Positions 20,417-32,478 of a stretch of DNA of 64,000 nucleotides are shown piece after piece. The notes under the pieces were generated by a model. It was not told the DNA's origin. It ran no database searches and was given only the letters and a program-made list of their open reading frames with translations. Every line of letters begins with the position of its first letter. The first letter of the stretch is position 1. Position numbers and translations under genes: made by a program. This DNA is from Gari tellinella (lineage: Eukaryota > Mollusca > Bivalvia > Cardiida > Psammobiidae), in assembly GCA_922989275.2 (NCBI GenBank), contig OV277872.1:29714119-29778118 (forward strand), read 5' to 3'.

Positions 20417-20667
20417 TTAACCCTTTACCTGATAGCCTATTTCTAGAATTGAAGATAGGTGACTACTTTAAGCAGGTTGCAAGTAAAGCAAAATGCGCCC
20501 TAAGGCGCATTCTGCTTTACTTTCAGCCTGCTTTAACTATAATGTGCTACAATATAGAAAATATTCCCTATAATATGTTTTCATGACTGATTGAATTGGA
20601 ACTATTTTCTTTAGCGGAGGAACAAATCATATTCGCTAAAAGGCGCTTCTATTGGGTAAAGGGTTAA
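20417..20667 (+). mobile_element. D-type MITE, full length
   Basis: TTAACCCTTTACCTGATAGC to TTGGGTAAAGGGTTAA, with perfect central AATGCGCCCTAAGGCGCATT. Best-preserved D copy in the window. Confidence 0.9.
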
Positions 20668-20739
20668 ACGCAACTATTTGCCAAGGTTATTATAGTTTTT
20701 AGCAAAAAAGGGATTCATTGGGAAAACTAATGGTTTGTT

Positions 20740-20905
20740 CTCGCGTAACGCGGTGTCTGGTCAGATTCCAAATTGTTTGATACCCATAGCGATATTACTA
20801 AATGCACTTTACCTAAATGTTCCATTTGAGAAATGTAAGCAGACAACACTTGTTAAACGAAGATGACGTCACGGCAATAAAGAATGACATCATGAGGGTT
20901 AATTT
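20740..20905 (+). mobile_element. B-type MITE, right half
   Basis: CGCGTAACGCGGTGTCTGGTC, then AAGCAGACAACACTTG and ATGAGGGTTAA. Truncated inside the core. Confidence 0.5.
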
Positions 20906-21800
20906 CTAAAACGTGTACAATAGGCCATTCAATCTAGCCCAAAATAGGGCTTGACCTAGACAAAATTGCAAAAGATTTTATTCTATCATAATATGATCCC
21001 CATATACCTGTTCTACAACATACTAAAATTTGCATTCCGAAATATTGGGGGAAAGTTCGAAAATCAAGATGGCCGACAAAATGGCCGCCAATTATGTAAA
21101 TAAACACATATGGATCAGTTCTTACCGAAATTGTCATCATTTTCAATCATCTGAGGTACTTTGTGGTATTTTTACTTCATCAGTACTAAATTTCAATGCA
21201 TATTATACCATATTTATATGAATTAACATGTATTTCAGAAGAAAATGCTCCTTATTCGTGGAACAGAATGGACAAAAAGACAAACTTTTATGACATATTC
21301 ATATTTTATTTGTGTTTTAAGTATATAAATATTTTTGTTCGTAAATTGCATGTCAAATTTCATTTACATACATTAATACTACATCATGTTTATTATTAAA
21401 ATATGTATAAACAATTACATTTGAAGCTTTAAAGTCTATTTAGTGGGTGGGGTAATTTAAGCCCAGGAATAGTGGATTAGACACTTTTGAGAAACATACT
21501 TATTTTATGTTGTTTTTTTTGTATAAAATATTTTTTCCTGAATAACAAGTCAACTTAATTTAACATGGTTAATTGGTTATGGTTAACTTCTTTATAAGCA
21601 ATTACATTTCAATTATGGTGGGTGGGGTAATTTGACCCAAGACATAGTGGTTGATTAAACGGCTGAGTTGGGTTTTACGGCACCGAAACACATAAAATGG
21701 TAATATTTAGAACAGATACATATAGCTGTCATTTAGACATAGATATGCAAATCATCATAATTGAAAACTATTCACGTTTTTGAATTGCATATTAATCTTC

Positions 21801-22567
21801 CTTGTATACCGCCACCACCTGTTGTTGGGGCTATATAGGAATCCACATCGTTCGTCCGTCTGTCACGTTTTTCCGGGTCATTTGCCTTTTTCTTAAAAAA
21901 ACTATATGTGATACCATCTTCAAACTTCGTACACATTATTCGTGTTATGAGGTTACACTCTGTTACATTTTTCACAACTCTTGCACACAATTTCCCAGAA
22001 TTATAGCCCTTTTTAATTTGAAATTGTGTCCCCTGATTGGGATATTTTGCTTGGAACATGCCATTTTCTAGACAATTATTTAATGATATTGTCTTCAGAC
22101 TTGGTACACATTATCAGCGTGATGTTTGGAGACTTTTTTAAAGTATCGTAACTCTTGCAAAATGTTTGACAGAATTATGACGCTTTTAAATTTTGTTCTA
22201 CATTTTTGTAGCTACAAGAGAACTGAAAACAAGATGCTTACCCATAACAAATACACGTGCACATATGCTTCCTGGACTAAATGAGTTTAAGAATATACAG
22301 TTCTAAAGAAAATGGTCAAATGTCTAGCACCATTCAATTTGATTAAGTTTTTGTGTTTAACCCTTTAACCCATAGCATATTTCTTTGTTTTGAAGACAGG
22401 TGACCATGGTTAGGTTTTTTGGTTAAGGTATGTTATTTGTATTCTGTTGCACATATACTAAGAAATGTCAAGCTTTTACTTGGTATTTATGACAATATAT
22501 GGGGTTTGTGACAAGGAAGTTTGGGGTGGGGCTATAATTATATCACCTTTAGTGATAGTTTTCTACT
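21801..22567 (+). mobile_element. Helitron-like remnant
   Basis: Starts in ACCGCCACCACCTGTTGTTG with a short CCGTCTGTC stretch and ends ATATCACCTTTAGTGATAG then TTTTCTAC, the same 3' hairpin as the element ending at 19903. The interior repeats ACACATTATCAGYGTGATG-type units with GTAACTCTTGCA. ORFs on both strands are not recognisable. Confidence 0.45.
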
Positions 22568-24414
22568 TGTATGCAGGCTAAGTAATAAATGTTGTGAGTA
22601 TCGCATTCCAATGATAAGCGATTTTTGGACTAGCGTGATTGTTTAGCTATGATAAACACTGTAACTTAAAACATTAAATGTCATTGCTGATGTTGTTCTC
22701 GACAGCCTCAACTTCATTATGTATGGGTTCGAAGACCAATCCATCTGAGCTAACTACACCACGACACAAAGTAAATAAACACGGAGAAGAAACCAGCATG
22801 CCTGCGATTTATTTTGTCTTCCAGACGACCATTCAGCGAACCGGTCGCGATTGATAAACTGCTCACGCGCAAAAAACATGCCTTCCGTTACAAAAACTTC
22901 AATACATTTCTAATTTTTCCTCCGATTCTGTAAATAATGGCAATGGCCTTGACAGAAAACCAAGACACTTATCTTTCGGTTATAGAAATACCAGAGTTTG
23001 TTCTTGCTGTAAACAAGTAGTTATGGTGACCTAATTAGGGCTGTTGGGAATTAAGTGTGTAAAACACACAAAGTACCACTGTCTGTAAATGGGTCATTTT
23101 AAATTCATGATTGTGAGAATATATTCCAAAACAATTATTTAAGAAAAACGTATGAAGCGAAAGAACAACAACATGGTATTACAATAGAATGAATTTTGAG
23201 TGAAACGAAAACGAATCTGCATTTCTATGCCTTTGTCCCTAAAAATGACAGTATTGTCGAGAAATCACCATTTTCAAGGCTCCACTCAACTGGAAATTAC
23301 TTAACTAATCGCCTTAAATATGGCTTAGTGCAAAAGGTCGTGATCTCATTAAGTATCTGTGTTAGATTTAGAAGAAATACATCACAGAAGATGCCATCCT
23401 ATAAACCCACAATACCATAAAGGTATAAGAGTTTTTTCCATATTGTGCTGAACATCGCATTTCGTCATAAATCTCGTTTATCGGCCAATACATTTGGCAA
23501 CACCTCTTACTCGCCATTATATCTTTCTAGTTAAAAGAATCGACTCTCGTAGCTTTAAAGCCGTTTTAAGACCATTATTATGCGATAAATGAGGGTTTTA
23601 TGTAAATTTAGCTATCAATAATAACACACAGGTAAAAAATAACACACGGATGTCTTCGGCGTACTGGATTATCGATCAATTGAGCTATGTCGCGTTTACA
23701 GGTATCGGATTACCAACCGACGACAAAGGTTTTGGGAAAATGCATAGGTTATATAGGTCGTTTCTTCTCCGTGTGTATTTACTCCATGTCCACGACACCT
23801 GACACGTGTAGCGCAAACACAAGAAGACATCTTATATTATTGTCACTATTTGTGTCTGTATTTCGTTTGCGAATAAAGTCACGTTTACAGCTTGAATGAA
23901 TACACTGGTCACGTTCTGTTTCTATGTCGGCATCTTTAGGCAAGCTTGCTCTGTCAAGGCTCTTAGTTCCCTTATCCCCCAGGTTTACAGCTGGTTGATT
24001 CCCGATTTCAGTAGCTGCTCACACACAATGCAGGTGTTGTCCATCTGAAACAAAAACAACAATGCAATAAGTCAATATGATCGACACATTTTATCCACAA
24101 GTACGATGCAACTCAAAGACCTTGGATATATTTAAACTGAACCATTGTCAAAAAAGCCTTTTAAAACAAAATAAATACATGTAAGTATTAAGCTTTAAGA
24201 GACAGTAAAAAACTGTATAAAACATACTATTGTAATTTCTGAACTCATCTAGAATATAGTTAATAAAGAAGCAGTCAATGGCTAAAAAATATTGGACAGT
24301 ACGTTTTGTTTGTACTGTTGCGCAATTGTACATGTATAGATAAAATTGTATTTTAACCTAATAAACCAAGAAAATCCGTTAAATCATAAATAAATTAGAT
24401 TTGATATAAACGAA
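22568..24414. other. Unassigned interior of the 4.87-kb element
   Basis: No convincing gene. Two worn tRNA-like pieces on the minus strand (near 22725-22780 and 23650-23700) have AGCTCA and TTCGAACCC-like motifs in poor spacing. Confidence 0.4.
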
Positions 24415-24535
24415 ATATCACCACAGTGTGCGATCCGGGGTCTTGGATCAGTTTGAGTTGGTTGTGTATTCCAGACCTGGAATACACAAACCAATGAGGA
24501 CTGATACAAGACCCGGATCACAAACTGTGATAATA
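24415..24535. repeat. 121-bp palindrome
   Basis: ATATCACCACAGTGTGCGATC mirrors GATCACAAACTGTGATAATAT; centre TTCCAGACCTGGAA. Single copy here. Confidence 0.7.
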
Positions 24536-25818
24536 TTCCTTTTATTATAAACCTTATCTTTATATAATGTTCTTATCTTACTTTATTTTATTTAAAAAAA
24601 AACAACCTTAATTTAAAACTAGCTTAAAATCGGGACTATATCTTCTTGCTCAATGGAATGACTAAATATATGCATATGTTAAACTTATGTCATTCAAAAC
24701 GTCATCATCTGTATTGATGACGTGTATTGATTTGTTCTCGACTTGGTCGGCTTATTTTCATCGGCTCGATTGAGATTAAGCTTTATCCTTTGGAGGAAAA
24801 CATAAGTGAAAGCGAGTTCTGTGGATTATGCACGCTTCAAACGGAAATGAACTGTTCAAGAGTCATCAACGCTTGGTTTCAACTTTAAACAAAATTACCA
24901 TCAAAACCGGGAATACCGAACGTCATGCGCAAAGCTTCTTTATATAAATCAGAATTATGTGAGATAAGCATAATGAATTTACCTTCTACATAATGGTGTT
25001 TTCTGTTTGTCAGAGTTAAACTTTCACGTGCTGACTTCGTGTTGGGCTATCAGTTTCTGCTAAATCTGAAAAAAATATAATAAGACTTAAGTATAAATGA
25101 CTTGAAATTCTTGCAAGTCAATTTTGTTGAAAACAATATATATCGCGAAATCCAGTGAATTATGACAGAAATGTGCTTCCGTAGTTTTAAAAATCAAACA
25201 AGACGCCGTTTTAGTTTCATCATAATTTCGCTTTTATCGTTCTTTTCCTAATAGTTCTTATACCGATGTTCATATCTTTAATACTATTACGCAAAAAACC
25301 AGTTATTTCATAAAAAAGAAGCAAAACCTGCAATATTGAAAATCAACAAATGTGCGGTGAGACTCGCCATTCTATTAAATTACGTGTAATAATAAATACA
25401 CAGACGAAATCATCCGTCTTCAGTGTTGCAATTGTGATACAAATGTATTAATTTTGACTTACCAGTATCGCTTTATCAGCTTTTTTCAAAATAATTTACA
25501 CCCGGAAGTAAATTTAAAACCTTGCGATCGCCATTTTCTTAGACATAATGATGTCATATTGATGACGTCATTAGCTTTTACGTCAGGAAATACTTCTACG
25601 GTGTACTGTACAGGCCATCGGATTTAGCGTAAAGTAGAGCGGTTTAAAATCGATTTTATTTAACTTTCCCCACCTACTCCAACTTCCAACTTTTTGCAGT
25701 GATATAATATACATATCTAGTTTCGCCGACAACAATCAGAAATTCTTTTGCAATTTTGTCTAGGTCGAATTTTATATTGAATGGCCTACAATAGGTTTGA
25801 CAAAACACTCTTTTAAAT

Positions 25819-26024
25819 GTAACCCTTTCATTCTTATTGGCGTCATAAAGCGCATTTGCAAAAAAGTCTTAATCCTGATCAGACGCGGCGTCTGATCAGG
25901 ATCCAAACTGTTTGTCACTTGATTTGAAGTTACGTCAGCTATATTGCCTTAAATCTAACTTTGAAACAGTATTGCAGACACCAAAATTGAAGCAGACACT
26001 AATATTATGACGGTGAAGGGTTAT
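25819..26024 (-). mobile_element. B-type MITE
   Basis: TAACCCTTTCATTCTTATTGG to GACGGTGAAGGGTTA. The core is shortened to GATCAGACGCGGCGTCTGATC, a perfect palindrome without its usual apex. Confidence 0.75.
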
Positions 26025-26182
26025 AACCTCACGACAAATTTGATCATGAAAAGGTTAAGACAGTTTTGATTTTGAATAAGTAGTCGAGTTTTCGGCGTCT
26101 GATCTGTTTCAAACCACCATCATAATCGTTCTTGTTCGGGCTGCCATTACTCTGGATTTTCCCGATATTTTCGATCCTTCTT

Positions 26183-26320
26183 AATGTCCAAAACTGTTAT
26201 TTCCATTGCAAACATGACTCCAAACTGTTTGGCATTCAGATAAAAAAAATCGTACACAATTTGATAAAAGCATAACTTTCCTCATTTATTGCAATGCGTT
26301 TGCGTTTCGCTTGCATTTCG
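26183..26320 (+). mobile_element. A-type MITE remnant
   Basis: AAAACTGTTATTTCCATTGC, half a core, GCGTTTGCGTTTCGCTTGC. Both termini are lost. Confidence 0.5.
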
Positions 26321-26342
26321 CCATTTCATTACCAAAGATAGC

Positions 26343-26555
26343 TTTACCCCTTCATCGTTTCATTGTCGTCTGCTTCAATTTTGTTGTTTGCAAAATCGTT
26401 TCAAATTAAGATTCAATATAGTATGACTTTAAACATATCGATACGAATATCAAACAGTTTGAATCCTGATCAGACGCCGCGTTACGCGGCGTCTGATCAG
26501 GACCCAAACTGTTTGCAAGCGCGCTTTTAGGCGTCATTGAGAGTGAAAGGGTTAA
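26343..26555 (+). mobile_element. B-type MITE, intact core
   Basis: TTACCCCTTCATCGTTTCATT, GTCGTCTGCTTCAATTTTG, core with GACGCCGCGTTACGCGGCGTC, GGCGTCATTGAGAGTGAAAG and GGGTTAA. Confidence 0.85.
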
Positions 26556-26880
26556 AGAATAACGGCATCTCCATTGTCAATTGATATGGTTAATGATGTC
26601 ACGCTACATGACATCACTAGTTTCTTTGTAATGCTATATCCCTGCTTTGCAAACTATCTTAAAGTACAGAATTCTTTGAACTTCACATAATACACCAAAG
26701 AGACTACTCCCTCAGGCGGATACGATACGTCATTATATGATGTGCACGTAGCGTGCTCTTTTGCCATGTCTTTAGGTAGAGAAGTATTGTCAATGTTCAT
26801 TCGTTTGAACTACATCTACACGAGACACTACAACAATTTCGCCATTTCTAACAATACATACACGGAGTTCCCTGAACTAT

Positions 26881-27173
26881 TATAGTGCTCCCTCCCTACA
26901 ACGGCCCTCCACACAACGAACCCCTCCTTACAACGACCCTTGTCGCAGTTCTCTAAACAGAACTATTATGTTCTACCTATTCACGGCTGCAATATCGCCT
27001 GCTTAAAATTGTCGGCTGCTGATTTTCTCAAAGTTACGTAATAGACATTTTGACAGAACAGGATTTAAGCTTTTTGCAAATGAAATACATTTTTCCTCCC
27101 TATAACGACTCCTTCTGAACAACACACACCGTTTGTCTCCCATAGGGTGTCGTGGTAGAGAGGGAGCGTTGTA
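26881..27173 (-). mobile_element. C-type MITE, core deleted
   Basis: TATAGTGCTCCCTCCCTACA at left and AGAGAGGGAGCGTTGTA at right. Only TTTAAGCTTTTTGCAAATG remains of the core. Confidence 0.8.
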
Positions 27174-27389
27174 CATAAATACGCATGTTTACGTGTTTAA
27201 TTTACATGTATTCTATGCATCATAAGAAATAGTTTTTATATCCTAAAATATTTTGTGTGTAGCATGTTAAAATGACGGAAGAACTTGGCATTGATGAGTA
27301 ATAGCATAGATAATTATTTTACTCCATTCCACCGCATCTGTTAAACTTCGAGCTGCAAACGGTGGTAGCGGCTGTAAAAACCCAGAACC

Positions 27390-27548
27390 CGTGAACGCGC
27401 TTTTGTCAACAGAGTGCTTCAAATTAGCTATCGATTTTATCTCTCAAATGAATATTTAATCGCACTGTTGAAGTGGCAAGTGGATAAAGACTAAAGTCAT
27501 CACCAGGGAACCATTAAATATACATGTCAAGCGAATGTTTGTTGCTGG
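27390..27548 (+). repeat. M repeat, copy 1
   Basis: AACGCGCTTTTGTCAACAGAG, GCTTCAAATTAGCTATCG, TCAAGTGGATAARGACTAAAG-like segments recur at 49775-49975. Confidence 0.7.
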
Positions 27549-27561
27549 TTGTTGATTGTGG

Positions 27562-27712
27562 TACAGTAGAGAAAACGTAAACCAAAAGCAACCTAAACCA
27601 AACGAAAACGCATTACAATTAACTGTAGAAATTGGCAGTGTTTCGAAACTTGTTACTATTCACTTTAATCTGAGTGGCATACAGTTTGGTGCCTGTTCAG
27701 ACGCCGGGTTCA
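27562..27712 (-). mobile_element. A-type MITE, left part
   Basis: TACAGTAGAGAAAACG, CAAACGAAAACGCATTAC, ATACAGTTTGGTGCCTGTTC; breaks off within the core. Confidence 0.6.
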
Positions 27713-28029
27713 TTATTTTACTTTGTCAGAATGGAGTTGCTCATGGATAGCTATGTTCAACTCTGTTCCTGGCAGGATTTAGTTGAGTGCGCCAATATGG
27801 TTTTTTTCTCATTCAATAGCAGCTCTATACCCTTTATTGGGTATCTAAACTCCTCTGAAGACGGAGCATGACTGCCTTTATGGCGAGGTAATTAAAAACA
27901 GCTATGCACATAATCCTCCAGCTTGACAGGCAATTCTGTACGAACAAAGCTGTCATGTGAGTGTTAAGCACAGGTACGCCAACAACATCAACAATATTAT
28001 AAATATTATAAAATCTATCGTGAGGTTTT

Positions 28030-28176
28030 TACCCCTTCAACACCATAGTGCTGTCTGCTTCAATATTGATGTCTGTAATATCGTTTAAAAAAGGCGGTAT
28101 AACTGATGTAACTTCAAAACAAATGGCAAACAGTTTTGCAAATGCGCTTTATGACGTCACTTGAGTGAAAAAGTTA
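28030..28176 (+). mobile_element. B-type MITE, core collapsed
   Basis: TTACCCCTTCAACACC, CTGTCTGCTTCAATATTG, GGCAAACAGTTTTGCAAATG (core reduced to about 12 bp), TGACGTCACTTGAGTGAAAAA, GTTAA. Confidence 0.7.
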
Positions 28177-28204
28177 AGCAAGGATGAGTTCAACATTATT
28201 GAAA

Positions 28205-28555
28205 TACAGCGCTCCCTCTCTACAACGACACCCAATGGGAGACACAGATTGTGTGCGTTGTTCGGAGGGTGTCGTTATAGAGAGGGAAATTGATTAATAT
28301 TTGCAAACAGCTTGAATCCAGATCAGACGCCGCGTAACGCGGCGTCTGGTCTGGATTCAAGCTGTTTGCCACTCGTCATTGAGTATTTTTCTGTCAAAAT
28401 GTCAAAAATATAACTTTGAGAAAAGCAGCAGACGACTAATTTAAACAGACGACAATGCAGTCGCGAACAATTGTCCTATTTCGGGAAATGTGACAAGGGT
28501 TGTTGTAAAGAGGGAGTCGTTGTTGGGAGGGCCGTTGTAGAGAGGGAACACTGTA
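28205..28555 (+). mobile_element. C-type MITE, full length
   Basis: TACAGCGCTCCCTCTCTACA to TAGAGAGGGAACACTGTA, 351 bp. The core is near perfect (GACGCCGCGTAACGCGGCGTC). Best C copy in the window. Confidence 0.92.
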
Positions 28556-28639
28556 TTGGAACCTCTATTATCGTACAACTTCTAACCGAACGTTTTTCTA
28601 GTTCTCGATGGGTTTGTTTTCAGGATATTTGCTATAATA

Positions 28640-29192
28640 ATAATTAATATCAAGCTATAAGATTTGTAAACGTGGAGAATGAAAAATATGCTCTCCGTTT
28701 TTTTGGTATTTTTAGTTTAGTAGGATGAAGCTGAATGTATCTTAAACAGGCTTTTGATATAAGATGTTTGCTATAATAACTAATATCAAACTTTATTTAT
28801 GCTTTTCGGTGGATTACCACGAAATAGACGTGGATTATCACTTGGTAATCCACTGCAGTGGATTATCACCAATCGCTTTTATTATGAATTTTCCCCGTAG
28901 GGCTCCCCAAGAATCGTAGTCAATCGTGTCTTATCGTTAAATTCCGGCAGTCCGATTTGTCGCGAACTACTCACCGGAAGAGCACGAATCCAAACTCGGG
29001 AGTAACGAAGTAATTCGGATGACGTCAAATCAACAAAAAAAGTGACGTCATCGTACGGGAACCTGTTTCGAAAATGTGTTCGATATAAAGTGGGGCTCAA
29101 CACGGGGTAAATCATTTACTTTCGCTTTCTCAATTGTCGAACAATTTCATTTAAAAAGTGGCTTAAAAGCATAAATAAATAGAATAATTGTA
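28640..29192. repeat. Unclassified repeat segment
   Basis: GATGAAGCTGRATGTATC and AAACAGGCTTTTGATATAAG recur at 29370-29465. TTTATTTATGCTTTT (28795) is answered by AAAAGCATAAATAAA (29168), bounding about 390 bp with GTGGATTATCAC repeats and a 77-codon minus ORF of no recognised type. Confidence 0.4.
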
Positions 29193-29331
29193 TTTTTTCA
29201 GTATAAGATCGAATTTAATCCATTTCGTGAACATCAGACTGTTATATTTTCACTCGTGGCTTCGCCACTCGTGAAAATATAACGTCTGATGTTCACTCAA
29301 TGGATTAAATTTCTATCTTATACTGAAAAAA
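29193..29331. repeat. 139-bp palindrome
   Basis: TTTTTTCAGTATAAGATC arms, GTGAACATCAGACTGTTATA inside and the apex GTGGCTTCGCCAC. Nearly perfect; single copy here. Confidence 0.8.
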
Positions 29332-29664
29332 CCCAATTATCCTCTATATAATACATGTATTTCTAAACGTGGAGACGGTTAACTATGCTCTCGTTTTTCT
29401 GTCTCTTGGGTTTATCAAGATGAAGCTGGATTATTCTAAAACAGGCTTTCAATATAAGATTTCGCAAAAACCATTTTACATTATTCCCATGGCAACTGAT
29501 ACTTTTTACATGTAACGGAACTGATAATAGTTGCACATAGAGCGCGGTTCAGGTTACAGTTAAGTACATCTACTAGTCACGGTTACGGCCCTCCAATGAT
29601 GATCCTTTAAATTGTATATTTTAACAGTTGATTAGATGTAAAAATTTCCTGGTTAATCACAGAA

Positions 29665-29775
29665 TGTAGAAACTGTCATTTTATACTTTTTTTTCCTTAA
29701 GATTCATTTTAATCTGAAAATAATTATTTGAGCATAAACGCGGATATTGAGAAAGAATAGCGTATTATCCACTTG
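29665..29775 (-). mobile_element. A-type MITE remnant
   Basis: AGAATGTAGAAACTGTCATT, TTGAGCATAAACGCGGATATT, GAGAAAGAATAGCGTATTATC. Core gone. Confidence 0.5.
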
Positions 29776-30002
29776 AGTCAAATTCCAGTAGAACAGTCTA
29801 TATTAAATTCATTCGAAAGCAAAGAAGCCGTTAATGAAGATGGGTTTTGATTTCACTTAAATATTGTGCTATTGTTTTATCTCCTCTGGTTTCAGTGTTT
29901 GACTCATTCACCCCTGAAACTTTAAATGAACAATTTCAATATCAAAATAAGTCTAGTCCATTTTTTACTATTTAGGGTTGATTTTAACAATTTATTTCAA
30001 AA

Positions 30003-30060
30003 TTACAAACAATGTAGACCCTGATCAGAAGGCTCTGATCAGGGCCTACACTGTTTGTAT
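30003..30060. repeat. Core-type palindrome, B-variant
   Basis: ACAAACAATGTAGACCCTGA and TCAGGGCCTACACTGTTTGT around GAAGGCTC. Same shape as the cores at 19961 and 46580; the shell is not recognisable. Confidence 0.55.
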
Positions 30061-30210
30061 GGGACACGTGTAATACTCACAGGTACACTGTTTGTAAATG
30101 ACGAGTATACTCGTCGCTAGGGTTGAATGTATTATGACGTGATGATAGTTAATGCAAGATTACAAATTAGCATTTATAAACCTTTTAGGGAAGTAACTGC
30201 TGTACTGCAG

Positions 30211-30640
30211 TTGATAAGACGATATGATTTCCCAATGATCGCGTTTACAGTGGAGAATCTGTTATTCTTTCCCAATAAACGCGTTTACGCTTAAACTATT
30301 ATTTGCAGTGCAAACAGTTTGGAGCCAGATCAGACGCCGGGTAACCCGGTGTCTGATCAGGAACCAAACTGTTAGCCACCATGATAAACAAGAATTATCA
30401 GAATTGTCCAAAAGTTGTTCTTTTCTACGTTTTAGTGTTTTGCGTTTGCGTACGTTTGCGTTTAAACGGGAAAGAATAACAGATTCTCCACTGTATCGGA
30501 CCCAATGTTATCCGGCGTCTAATCAGGCTCCAAACTGTTTACCACTCCGATTATAACAACTCGTTAGAAATTTCTTAAAACTGATATTTTCTACATTTTA
30601 TTGCAATGCGTTTGTATTTCGTTTTCGTTTAAATGAGAGC
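30211..30640 (+). mobile_element. A-type MITE, host of a younger A
   Basis: ATGATTTCCCAATGATCGCG before the nested copy, and CGGACCCAATGTTATCCGGC, core arm and GTTTTCGTTTAAATGAGAG after it. Some host sequence is missing at the junction. Confidence 0.5.
30246..30495 (+). mobile_element. A-type MITE, young copy
   Basis: TACAGTGGAGAATCTG to CAGATTCTCCACTGTA; core with GGTAACCCGGTGTC apex. Confidence 0.9.
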
Positions 30641-30868
30641 TACAGTGGAGAAGACGCTTATTTCTCCAGTAAACCCGTTTACTTTAAAAAAAAAATTATT
30701 TCCTTTGAAACCCGGCGCCTGATTAGGCTCCAAACTGTTTGCCTCTCAGAGTGAAATGAACATTCATCATAGTCACAAAGTTGTCATTTTCTACAATTTC
30801 TTGCTTTACATTTGCGTATCGTTTACGTTTAAACGGGGAATAATGCCTTATCGACAAAAACTACTGTG
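30641..30868 (+). mobile_element. A-type MITE, older
   Basis: TACAGTGGAGAAGACG, CCAGTAAACCCGTTTAC, one core arm (AAACCCGGCGCCTGATTAGG), right end eroded to CAAAAACTACTGTG. Confidence 0.65.
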
Positions 30869-30879
30869 ACATATCATTA

Positions 30880-31676
30880 GAAAATAGGCAACATGTAGTT
30901 GTACATACAACGGGTTAACCGATTACTCAATTATATCCCGTTTAAGCCTTTAATCTATTACTCTATTAAAGAAAACTGTTTCTTTTTAAACAGACATGAA
31001 TATACGCCAAAAGACATGTTCCTATATCATATCAGATCGTGGCATAACGTAAGCTGAAATGTTAAGCTTAATAAAAAGATTGTTTTCACGATATGCAACG
31101 TAATGACACCCATTGTAGATGGTTCTATAGGTTGACCGAATCGAGATCCCGTCAGGTTCCCAAACGTTATTGTACTCGGAATAAAAGTTTATTACACACA
31201 CATACGTAAAACTGTTTTATGACAAATATAGTAGGGAAACTGTATCATTTTCCGTTGAACGACACTTAACTGCAAAGGCAATATGACAACGGAAAGTAGA
31301 AACACAGTTAATCCAGAACTAAGGGACCGTTTATATATAAACATATATATAAACATACAAAACGTTGACGTTTGATTGTGCTATGCATGATAAAGGCTTG
31401 CATAATACACGTAAACCTGAAAGCAGCAACAATAACATGATTCGCTACATGGAGTAAATATACTCCATGTTCTCTATAAATAATTTTGAGTTATAAAAAC
31501 AATAATAAAGCGTTTTGATGCTGTTGCAGAGTAATGCATTAATGCAAGTAAAAATGATGACGGTACATTTTGTATCGTTTAAATCATGACAATAAGAGAT
31601 TAAAGCAATCGCGCAGTAAATCATTAACAAAATGAAAAAAACCGCGTATAAGGCTGGCTGCCATTCGGGCAGCCAA
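30880..31676. other. Spacer, nothing recognised
   Basis: AT-rich with ATATATAAACATATATATAAAC-like runs near 31332. No ORF with coding character. Confidence 0.4.
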
Positions 31677-31926
31677 TACGGTAGATAAAACGTTATTCTT
31701 TTCCAATAAACGTGTTTACGCAGAAACTGTTATTTCCAATGCAAAAAGTTTGGAGCCAGATCAGACACCGGGTAACCCGGCGTCTGATCATGCTCAAAAC
31801 TGTTTGCAACTAAGATTAATATGAGCATTCGAAATCAGCGCAACGTTTTCCTTTTCTACGTTTTATTGCGATGCGTTTGCGTTTCGTTTGTGTTTAAACG
31901 GAAAGATTAACGTTTTCTTCACTGTA
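31677..31926 (+). mobile_element. A-type MITE
   Basis: Left end worn (TACGGTAGATAAAACG), right end CGTTTTCTTCACTGTA; core apex CACCGGGTAACCCGGCGTC. Confidence 0.82.
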
Positions 31927-32228
31927 GTCCTCAGTGTAACGTCTTACGAGTGAATAAGATTGCTGGATAAATATCCACCAAGTGTGAGATATTCGGAACC
32001 ATTCTGGACGTGAATAATTGATTAGTCCGGGATTACAAAAACTTATGAATACTAAGTACGTGGCCGCAGGATGGCTTGTTAAATAATGATTTGCCAGATA
32101 GCTCTGGGTTCATTACAAACAGACAGCCGTGTGTTTATCAGCACACCAATAAATTGGCAATGGCAACTGTACCATTTTAGAGACAAAGAATCAAAAGTAT
32201 GCTACAGTGGAGACGACATTTTCACACA

Positions 32229-32478
32229 TACAGTGGATAATCTGTTATTCTTTCCCGTTTAAACGCAAACGTACGCAAACGCAAAGCACTAAAACGTAGA
32301 AAAGAACAACTTTTGGACAATTCTGATATTTCATGTTTATCTTGGTGGTAAACAGTTTGAAGCCTGACCAGACGCCGGGTTACCCGGCGTCTGATCTGGC
32401 TCCAAACGTCTTGCACTGCAAATAATAGTTTTAGCGTAAACGCGTTTATTGGGAAAGAATAACGTTTTCTCCACTGTA
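32229..32478 (-). mobile_element. A-type MITE beside a solo A terminus
   Basis: TACAGTGGATAATCTG to CGTTTTCTCCACTGTA. Immediately upstream (32203-32228) is an isolated A end, TACAGTGGAGACGACATT, probably the stump of the copy it landed in. Confidence 0.88.

Larger units (their letters stand above)
20922..25787. mobile_element. 4.87-kb TIR-bounded element, ACAAT duplication
   Basis: Left end AGGCCATTCAAT, then GACCTAGACAAAATTGCAAA after a spacer of 19 bases; the right end gives the same two blocks in inverse, with a 9-base spacer. ACAAT lies at 20917-20921 and again at 25788-25792. The interior holds no A, B or C copies but does contain a Helitron-like insert, a D fragment (22357-22410) and a palindrome. 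No transposase or other long ORF (largest about 95 codons), so it is non-autonomous or gutted. Superfamily unassigned. Confidence 0.65.

Noticed and set aside
22725..23700. tRNA gene candidates on the minus strand
   Set aside because: AGCTCA and TTCGAACCC-like words occur but box spacing is wrong and no cloverleaf can be drawn; at most old tRNA-SINE scraps.
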